A stretch of 46,827 bases of DNA from Candidatus Phocaeicola gallistercoris (GTDB lineage: Bacteria; Bacteroidota; Bacteroidia; Bacteroidales; Bacteroidaceae): assembly GCA_019116145.1 (NCBI GenBank), contig DXCG01000116.1, positions 1-46,827 of the forward strand, in the 5' to 3' direction. This document shows positions 42,055 through 46,827 of this stretch, piece by piece. How positions within the stretch are numbered: position 1 is the first letter of the stretch; each line of letters starts with the position of its first letter. Position numbers and translations under genes: made by a program. The notes beneath the pieces are model-generated. The model saw only the letters and a list, made by a program, of their open reading frames with translations, did no database searches and was not told the DNA's origin.

Positions 42055-42062
42055 CAAATTTA
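42055..42062 (-). promoter_or_regulatory. Candidate -7 box of pyrH
   Basis: On the minus strand this reads TAAATTTG, an exact match 25 bases before the pyrH ATG. No -33 partner at the right distance. Confidence 0.5.
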
Positions 42063-42097
42063 GAAATAAATGTCGGAAGTCTTTTTATTTATAAGTA

Positions 42098-42196
42098 ATG
42101 ATTTTTGAACTCTTTCGTGAAGACATAGATTATTTTAGCTTGAACGACGCGCAAGTAAAATATCTGCCATATTTGATGTTTGCAGAATATGTTTAG
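42098..42196 (+). other. Short open frame of 32 codons, possible gene remnant
   Basis: An ATG at 42098 opens a 32-codon frame ending TAG at 42196. Its translation begins MIFELFREDIDYFSLNDAQV and looks like an ordinary protein sequence rather than random codons. It overlaps the end of the leftward MATE gene by four bases. There is no promoter or Shine-Dalgarno match upstream and I do not recognise a family. It could be the N-terminal remnant of a lost gene, a small protein, or chance. Confidence 0.25.
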
Positions 42197-43497
42197 GTAG
42201 TAATGTCTTTATATTTCCGTAATAGAAAGGCTTGTATTATGCTGCGTGATAATAAATATGAAATAAAGCTCAACCATAAAGCATGATTGTTTAAGGTACT
42301 ATACATACTCCAGTATATAAGAAAGAAACTTACCGATGCAATAATCATGGCTTTTAACATGGCTCCGGTGGCAGTCAGACCGATGCAAATGCCATCTAAC
42401 AAGAAGGCAGAAAATCCGACAAGCGGTATGGCTAATACCCAATAAAAATAACTGGCAGATACGGATAGTACGGTCGAATCGTTGGTTAATAAGCCGAGAA
42501 ATTCTTTTCCTCCTGTAGCATAGAGAAAGGTGAATAAAAGAGCCAAGGCAATGCCCCATCTGAACAAATGACGGACGGTATTATGTAATTCTTTTCTATC
42601 GGCAGTTCCAACGCATTTCCCGGTAAGTGCTTCGCCTGCATAAGCAAAGCCGTCCATGATATACGAGAAAAGGGTAAAGAGTTGCATCAGGAGCGTGTTG
42701 ACCGCCAACAGTACATCGCCGTAGGAAGCCCCTGTGGAAGTAAAGAAAACAGTAACGGTTACCAAGCAGATGGTGCGGAAGAAAATATCACGATTGACTT
42801 GGAGAAAGCGTTTCATGGCTGTATGTTCAAATAAATTTTTGAAATGGATGTATTTCCGTAAGTAGCCATAATGATGCAACCATAATAAAAATGCCATAAA
42901 AAGACCGGCATATTGTGCAATAAGCGTACCAATTGCTACTCCTTCTATCTTCATGTTGCAGACAAATACGAGAAATGTGCTTGCAATTATGTTGGCAATA
43001 TTTTGAGTGATGGCAATATACATGGGATATTTGGCGTTTTGCATTCCAATGAACCATCCGGATAAACTATATAAACCTAATGTAGCCGGAGCTCCCCATA
43101 TACAGATATGGAAGTAAGTTGCTGATAAATGTTGTACTTCTACGCTGGCACTGATAAAATGAAAAGCTATAATTCGGATAGGGTATTGCAAAATCAACAG
43201 TAAACATGCCAGCAGCATTCCGATACTCAACGAGCGCATTAAAACATGGGTAACTTCTTTCATGTTATGACCTCCGTACGATTGTGCTGTCAGTCCACTG
43301 GTTCCCATGCGTAAAAAACCGAAAATCCAATAAATCATGTTGAAAAGCATTCCACCTAAGGCTATAGCTCCGATGTATGAAGCCGATCCGAGGTGTCCTA
43401 CAATAGCTACATCGACCAAACCAAGCAATGGGATGGTGATATTCGAAATGATAGACGGTATGGCAATATGAAGTATTTGTTTGCTGGTAGGCGACAT
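42193..43497 (-). CDS. MATE-family efflux transporter, DinF-like
   Basis: The 434-residue product has about twelve hydrophobic helices. The start SKQILHIAIPSIISNITIPLLGLVDVAIVGHLG and the GMLFNMIYWIFGFLRMGTSGLTAQSYG segment are characteristic of the DinF branch of the MATE family, distinct from the NorM-like protein at 36508. Substrates of this branch are unclear; some members protect against oxidative stress or bile-salt stress. It is the last gene of the yraN-mmcQ-birA-MATE unit, 12 bases after birA. I see no strong terminator after it. Confidence 0.88.
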   Translation of the reverse strand: MSPTSKQILHIAIPSIISNITIPLLGLVDVAIVGHLGSASYIGAIALGGMLFNMIYWIFGFLRMGTSGLTAQSYGGHNMKEVTHVLMRSLSIGMLLACLLLILQYPIRIIAFHFISASVEVQHLSATYFHICIWGAPATLGLYSLSGWFIGMQNAKYPMYIAITQNIANIIASTFLVFVCNMKIEGVAIGTLIAQYAGLFMAFLLWLHHYGYLRKYIHFKNLFEHTAMKRFLQVNRDIFFRTICLVTVTVFFTSTGASYGDVLLAVNTLLMQLFTLFSYIMDGFAYAGEALTGKCVGTADRKELHNTVRHLFRWGIALALLFTFLYATGGKEFLGLLTNDSTVLSVSASYFYWVLAIPLVGFSAFLLDGICIGLTATGAMLKAMIIASVSFFLIYWSMYSTLNNHALWLSFISYLLSRSIIQAFLLRKYKDITT

Positions 43498-43509
43498 GAG
43501 AATTTACTT

Positions 43510-44247
43510 TTATAATACAAAACTCACTTCTTTAAACAGATAGGTTCTTTTTCTGCTTTTTTCATCTTCTAATATTAATTTGCCATTTTCCTCAACATTA
43601 CAAATGCGTGCATAAAAAATGCCTTCTTTGTCTTGGTAAGGATAGAAACCGTTTTTCCTGTAAAGAACTGTTTGGTAACTGGTAATTATTTCATTTGTTT
43701 TTCCCGATTTCAGTAAGGTATAATAATGGGCAATCCATTGCATGGATTGAATTAGTATGGTGTATGGATCATAATTTTGGTGGGTTATTTGTTTAAGTGA
43801 AATAGGGTTGGGGGCGTTGCTCACGAACTTTTCCTGATTTAGGTTGATGCCAGTACCCGATATTGACCGGTTGATGAATGTTCCGGTCAAATCGTTTTCT
43901 ATTAAAGTTCCGCATAATTTTTTGTCTTTCCAATAAATGTCGTTCGGCCATTTTATGGAGATATGGTCGGTATATTGGGATAAAACTTTATATAGTGCCA
44001 AAGCTGTGATTTGTGAAAGTAGAAATTGTCGGTTGGCTTCCAAGAAAGTCGGATATACAACGAAGCTAAAAAGCAGGTTCGCTCCGGCTTCCGATTCCCA
44101 TCCATTCCCTCGTTGTCCGCGCCCTGATGTTTGATATGCAGTATAAATACTTGTTAGTTCAAGAACATGTTCTTTATTGCACATTTCTGCTAAAAGCGTG
44201 TTGGTAGAAATGGTTTCCGGTATGAATATAGGTTTAGGATAATTCAT
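43510..44247 (-). CDS. birA: Biotin--[acetyl-CoA-carboxylase] ligase
   Basis: BirA attaches biotin to the biotin carrier domain of carboxylases. The 245-residue product has the catalytic core only: SGRGQRGNGWESEAGANLLFSFVV with the GRGQRG biotinyl-AMP loop near residues 42-47, the KWPNDIYW segment and the GTGINLN motif. There is no N-terminal helix-turn-helix, so unlike E. coli BirA it should not repress biotin genes. A small C-terminal SH3-like domain is present. Its start overlaps the end of the mmcQ gene by 14 bases, showing coupled translation. Confidence 0.94.
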   Translation of the reverse strand: MNYPKPIFIPETISTNTLLAEMCNKEHVLELTSIYTAYQTSGRGQRGNGWESEAGANLLFSFVVYPTFLEANRQFLLSQITALALYKVLSQYTDHISIKWPNDIYWKDKKLCGTLIENDLTGTFINRSISGTGINLNQEKFVSNAPNPISLKQITHQNYDPYTILIQSMQWIAHYYTLLKSGKTNEIITSYQTVLYRKNGFYPYQDKEGIFYARICNVEENGKLILEDEKSRKRTYLFKEVSFVL

Positions 44248-44590
44248 TGTAGATTTGTTTTTGCTTGCGTGTGAATTTTTTTATGACCTCCTCGTAAGAA
44301 TGATCTATCAATTTCCGGATAAGTTGATCGGGAACATCATTGTCAAGTGCTATTTGATTCCAATATTTTTTATTGAAATGATAAGCACCGGCAATCCCTT
44401 GGTAAGAATCTCTTAGTTCGATAGCATAGTCCGGGTTACATTTTACGCTTATGTAGTTCGGGCGATTTAGGTCGATAAGTAAAAACATTCTGTCGACAAC
44501 TTTGAAAACCAAGTTTATGTCATCGAAAGGGAAACATTCGGTTACGGCTTTTTTCTTTAAGCAATATGTTCTAATTGTTTCTATGTCCAT
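44234..44590 (-). CDS. MmcQ/YjbR-family protein
   Basis: The 118-residue product matches the small, single-domain MmcQ/YjbR family, which has a double-wing fold related to DNA-binding CyaY-like proteins, without settled function. Typical features are TIRTYCLKKKAVTECFPFDD at the N-terminus, KVVDRMFLLIDL, the NPDYAIELRDSY segment, and GAYHFNKKYWNQIALDNDVPDQLIRKLIDHSYEEV-type C-terminus. The ATG at 44590 gives the normal family length; a longer frame to 44632 would overlap yraN and is rejected. It lies between yraN and birA in one operon. Confidence 0.88.
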   Translation of the reverse strand: MDIETIRTYCLKKKAVTECFPFDDINLVFKVVDRMFLLIDLNRPNYISVKCNPDYAIELRDSYQGIAGAYHFNKKYWNQIALDNDVPDQLIRKLIDHSYEEVIKKFTRKQKQIYNELS

Positions 44591-44603
44591 GATTTTGTGA
44601 AAT

Positions 44604-44972
44604 TCATTCCCATAAAGGAGGTAAAAAAGCATTGGGGATATGTTCTATTTGGTAAGGGGGGTGGCTGCCGATTATTGTAATTACATCGAAGCGTACCGGC
44701 ATGTCTATTTGATACTGCTTGATGTATGCATCTGTTGCCGATATAATATTGTGTATTTTCCTATTGGTCAGGGCATCGGAAGGAATGCCAAATAAATTAT
44801 TTCGTCGTGTTTTAACTTCTACAATGATTAATTCATTTCCTTTTTGTGCGACAATATCTAAATCTCGTTTTCCTGCAAACCAATTTCTGTGTAAGATGCA
44901 GTATCCTTTTTCTGTCAGATATGTAGCAGCTAAATATTCTCCTTCTTTCCCTAATTCATTATGTGCAGCCAT
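44604..44972 (-). CDS. yraN: YraN family protein (UPF0102, endonuclease-like)
   Basis: The 122-residue product is a small protein of the UPF0102 family with the PD-(D/E)xK nuclease-like fold. It starts MAAHNELGKEGEYLAATYLT (conserved Glu), continues with GKRDLDIVAQKGNELIIVEVKTRR, where the Asp, the Glu and Lys of EVK form the putative active site, and ends near the normal length. The biological role is unknown, though the fold suggests nucleic acid cleavage or processing of Holliday-type DNA. A longer in-frame reading to 45326 would overlap the divergent gene and is rejected. It heads the leftward operon. Confidence 0.9.
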   Translation of the reverse strand: MAAHNELGKEGEYLAATYLTEKGYCILHRNWFAGKRDLDIVAQKGNELIIVEVKTRRNNLFGIPSDALTNRKIHNIISATDAYIKQYQIDMPVRFDVITIIGSHPPYQIEHIPNAFLPPLWE

Positions 44973-44986
44973 GCAGTTGTTTTTTG

Positions 44987-44994
44987 CAAAAATA
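44987..44994 (-). promoter_or_regulatory. Candidate -7 box of the yraN operon
   Basis: On the minus strand this reads TATTTTTG, an exact match 14 bases before the yraN ATG, giving a very short leader. Confidence 0.45.
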
Positions 44995-45028
44995 AAGAAT
45001 TTCTGTTTCTTATTTACGGGAAGTGCAT

Positions 45029-45036
45029 TAAATTTG
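45029..45036 (+). promoter_or_regulatory. Candidate -7 box of the small basic protein and tadA
   Basis: TAAATTTG is an exact match ending eight bases before the ATG at 45045. Transcription from it would give almost no leader; a start at the ATG at 45048 is also possible. Confidence 0.4.
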
Positions 45037-45044
45037 TAATCGTC

Positions 45045-45278
45045 ATGATGAATAACGGGAAAAAAAGGAAAAAAGTTCCGTCTACATGCCCTCCGCGAAA
45101 GCAACGGATGGTTTGTTTGATGAGTGAGGAAGAAGCGCAGATTGTGGATCGGTATCTTAAAAAATATCAGATAGAGAACAAGGCTCGCTGGCTTCGGGAG
45201 ACGATATTGTCGTTTATTTATGAAAAGATGGAAGAAGATTATCCTACTTTGTTTAAAGAACATGATATGCGCAGGTAA
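45045..45278 (+). CDS. Conserved small basic protein, possibly ribbon-helix-helix-like
   Basis: The 77-residue product opens with MMNNGKKRKKVPSTCPPRKQ and continues RMVCLMSEEEAQIVDRYLKKYQIENKARWLRETILSFI, then an acidic end. The middle part, a short strand followed by two helices with NKARWLRE at the turn, resembles ribbon-helix-helix DNA-binding proteins such as mobilisation accessory factors, but the match is loose. I recall near-identical proteins before tadA in other Bacteroidales, which would make it a conserved, unnamed family. Only two bases separate it from tadA. In-frame extension upstream to 44961 would cross the promoter and run opposite yraN, so it is rejected. Confidence 0.7.
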   Translation: MMNNGKKRKKVPSTCPPRKQRMVCLMSEEEAQIVDRYLKKYQIENKARWLRETILSFIYEKMEEDYPTLFKEHDMRR

Positions 45279-45280
45279 GT

Positions 45281-45715
45281 ATGGCAGACGATATGTTTTA
45301 TATGAGGCAGGCTCTTGCAGAGGCACGAAAAGCGATGGAACAAGGAGAAATACCAGTAGGAGCTGTGGTGGTTTGTAGAGATCGGATTATTGCGCGTGGT
45401 CATAATCTGACAGAATTGCTGTGTGATGTGACTGCGCATGCTGAGATGCAAGTAATTACAGCCGCTTCCGATGCGCTTAGCAGTAAATATTTAAAAGATT
45501 GTGCTTTGTATGTAACAGTAGAACCTTGTGTTATGTGTGCGGGAGCTATCGGATGGGCACAAGTGGGAAAACTGGTGTTTGGTGCGACCGATGAAAAACG
45601 AGGCTATCAAATATATGCTCCTCATGCTTTACATCCGAAAACGGAAATTATACAAGGCGTACTGTCAGATGAATGTGCCGCTCTAATGAAAGATTTTTTT
45701 CGTATGAAAAGATAA
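45281..45715 (+). CDS. tadA: tRNA-specific adenosine deaminase
   Basis: TadA converts adenosine to inosine at wobble position 34 of tRNA-Arg(ACG). The 144-residue product is a complete zinc deaminase: the catalytic TAHAEM has His53 as zinc ligand and Glu55 as proton shuttle, and the PCVMC motif supplies Cys83 and Cys86. The C-terminal helix ends with MKDFFRMKR, a segment that contacts tRNA in known structures. The start ATG lies two bases after the preceding stop, so translation is probably coupled. A strong hairpin follows the stop. Confidence 0.94.
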   Translation: MADDMFYMRQALAEARKAMEQGEIPVGAVVVCRDRIIARGHNLTELLCDVTAHAEMQVITAASDALSSKYLKDCALYVTVEPCVMCAGAIGWAQVGKLVFGATDEKRGYQIYAPHALHPKTEIIQGVLSDECAALMKDFFRMKR

Positions 45716-45754
45716 AATATCTCAAGAAAAGTGGGGACTTAAGTCGGCAGCTTT

Positions 45755-45800
45755 TAAAAAAACATGCAGACTTTTTTCAGCAAAGACCAGCATGTTTTTT
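45755..45800. terminator. Bidirectional terminator between tadA and the DUF4834 gene
   Basis: AAAAAACATGC (ending at 45767) pairs with GCATGTTTTTT (starting at 45790) around a 22-base loop, with A and T runs at either end. It separates two convergent genes. Confidence 0.85.
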
Positions 45801-45801
45801 G

Positions 45802-46092
45802 TTATTTTTTTATTTCTTCAAAATCGATGTACTCCCCTTCATCATCATCGAATATTTTCTTGTTTTTCTTTTTATGCGATGTATAAAAAGACTTCTTTTC
45901 ATTGTTATTGGTTTTTGATGGATTGTCATTCCATGATTTTTGGTATGTTTGATTGAATGTTTCTTGCGATTTTTTGTGTTTGGAATGAAAAAAAGACCGC
46001 AATACTTTAGAAATCAACGTGAATCCTATCAAAAAAAATAGAATAACCAGTAAAAGGAAAAAAAAGAGTATAAAAGAAACAATATGAAACAT
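45802..46092 (-). CDS. DUF4834-family small membrane protein
   Basis: The 96-residue product has one very hydrophobic N-terminal helix (about residues 4-29, rich in Phe and Leu) and a basic, Lys/Ser-rich cytoplasmic-type tail that ends in an acidic DDDEGEYIDFEEIKK stretch. I associate this layout with DUF4834, a Bacteroidota-specific family with no function assigned. It lies 56 bases downstream of pssA on the same strand and is probably co-transcribed with it; the same order occurs in other Bacteroidales, to my recollection. Its stop codon lies just beyond the tadA terminator. Confidence 0.78.
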   Translation of the reverse strand: MFHIVSFILFFFLLLVILFFLIGFTLISKVLRSFFHSKHKKSQETFNQTYQKSWNDNPSKTNNNEKKSFYTSHKKKNKKIFDDDEGEYIDFEEIKK

Positions 46093-46148
46093 GATGTTGT
46101 TGTTTTATGGTAAATACAGCAATAAGTATGCCATGACTGTGGATTTAA

Positions 46149-46827
46149 TTATTTTTTATATGCACAGCATGACAATATGAAATACCATAAAATGACAGCG
46201 GCTAAACCGCTTAGCTGAAAGATGCATAGCAAGGGGATACATCCTATAAGGAATATATAGCGGATTTTATTGTTTTTCCATGTTAAATCCTTGAATTTAA
46301 GGGCGAACATAGGAATTTTTGCAACAAGTAATAATGACATGATAATTACTAAGATAAATAAATAGCCCGCATTAAAGTGAGGTGAAACAAGCATATCATG
46401 ACCTCCGACAATCAGTGAAGCCCAAAAAAGAGTATTTGCGGGGGTCGGCATTCCAATGAAAGAGGATGTTTGTCGTGTGTCAAGATTGAACTTGGCAAGC
46501 CGTAAAGCTGAAAATACTGATATAAGAAAAGCTGTGTAGGGAAGCCATGTGCTTGCACAACTGATAAATGCCGGGTAGTGAATTTCTTTAAAGAGTGAGA
46601 AAATCATGGCAGATGGTGCGATACCAAAAGTGATATCATCGGCTAAGGAATCCAATTCTTTACCTAATGGAGAAGAAACATGTAGCAAACGTGCTACCAT
46701 ACCATCGAAGAAATCGAAAACAGCTCCTAAAATAATAAAAAGAAATGCATAGGAATAATCTCCTTGAAAAGCCATATAAGTGGCAATGCATCCGCAGAAG
46801 AGATTACAGCATGTAATGGTATTGGGA
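46149..46827 (-). CDS. pssA: CDP-diacylglycerol--serine O-phosphatidyltransferase, 5' end cut off by the window
   Basis: This enzyme makes phosphatidylserine, the precursor of phosphatidylethanolamine, in the inner membrane. About 225 residues are visible. The reading frame continues through the right edge with PNTITCCNLFCGCIATY, which is the conserved start of the protein, so only a few residues are missing. The CDP-alcohol phosphatidyltransferase signature is complete: DGxxARxxxxxxxxGxxxDxxxD in DGMVARLLHVSSPLGKELDS and the following LAD. Several hydrophobic helices follow. The C-terminal end is normal. DUF4834 follows in the same operon. Confidence 0.95.
   Translation of the reverse strand, partial: PNTITCCNLFCGCIATYMAFQGDYSYAFLFIILGAVFDFFDGMVARLLHVSSPLGKELDSLADDITFGIAPSAMIFSLFKEIHYPAFISCASTWLPYTAFLISVFSALRLAKFNLDTRQTSSFIGMPTPANTLFWASLIVGGHDMLVSPHFNAGYLFILVIIMSLLLVAKIPMFALKFKDLTWKNNKIRYIFLIGCIPLLCIFQLSGLAAVILWYFILSCCAYKK

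Noticed and set aside
44961-45044. Longer N-terminus for the small basic protein
   Set aside because: It would begin inside the divergent yraN gene and cover the candidate -7 box; the ATG at 45045 gives the conserved-looking start.
44973-45326. 118-residue N-terminal extension of yraN
   Set aside because: It would run antisense to the small basic protein and into the start of tadA, and its composition is unlike the YraN core.
45673-45918. 81-codon plus-strand frame after tadA
   Set aside because: It crosses the terminator hairpin and the antisense of DUF4834; no protein features.
1-46827. CRISPR array, insertion sequence, prophage or integron
   Set aside because: No regularly spaced repeats, transposase or integrase motifs, or phage structural genes were seen on either strand.

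Overview
The window comes from an AT-rich member of the Bacteroidales (phylum Bacteroidota). Three things support this. Many genes are preceded by the Bacteroidota sigma-ABfr promoter (TTTG, about 19 bases, TAnnTTTG), with three full-consensus examples before rpe, rpsF and tRNA-His. Most genes lack a Shine-Dalgarno sequence. Several families are typical of this order: DUF4827, DUF4348 and DUF4834 proteins, a two-component pair matching RprX/RprY of Bacteroides, and a ComEC without a metallo-beta-lactamase domain. The genus cannot be fixed by eye. The stretch reads as stable chromosome: I see no insertion sequence, phage module, CRISPR array, rRNA operon or toxin locus.

Layout. Positions 1-3980: a partial dinB reading left, then tsaC, a ClC chloride channel with CBS domains, and fmt. 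4066-5948: an ECF sigma factor overlapping an unusual envelope protein (short cytoplasmic head, one inner-membrane helix, long linker, outer-membrane beta-barrel). 6016-11910: rpe, comEC, nrnA, a DUF4827 lipoprotein and glmM. 12002-20155: hemW (left), an EF-G paralog with altered GTPase motifs, rprX-rprY, a 59-residue membrane protein and a MarR regulator (both left), then rpsF-rpsR-rplI. 20398-27654: a DUF4190 membrane protein, a small acidic lipoprotein (left), mtaB, a GT2 glycosyltransferase, folD, a CapA-like protein, tRNA-His and an unrecognised anchored protein. 27662-37887: an MFS transporter and pheS (left), a DUF4348 lipoprotein, murB and an MBL hydrolase (right), an EamA transporter (left), a radical-SAM DNA repair/modification protein and an Nramp transporter (right), and a MATE transporter (left). 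38165-46827: panB-ettA-histidine phosphatase (right); pyrH and an operon yraN-mmcQ-birA-MATE (left); a small basic protein and tadA (right); DUF4834 and partial pssA (left).

How the genes fit together. Translation dominates: tsaC and mtaB act in turn on A37 of ANN-decoding tRNAs; tadA edits A34; fmt, pheS, tRNA-His, S6/S18/L9, EttA and the EF-G paralog serve initiation, charging, the ribosome and elongation. Envelope building is the second theme (glmM, murB, pssA, GT2, CapA-like, lipoproteins), followed by C1, cofactor and nucleotide supply (folD, panB, birA, pyrH, hemW).

The most interesting points are the EF-G paralog that lacks the catalytic histidine, the sigma factor translationally coupled to a protein that appears to span both membranes, strong Shine-Dalgarno sites before rpsR and rplI in a lineage that rarely uses them, a radical-SAM repair protein without its usual partner next to it, and an overlooked small membrane protein beside a MarR regulator with a candidate operator.
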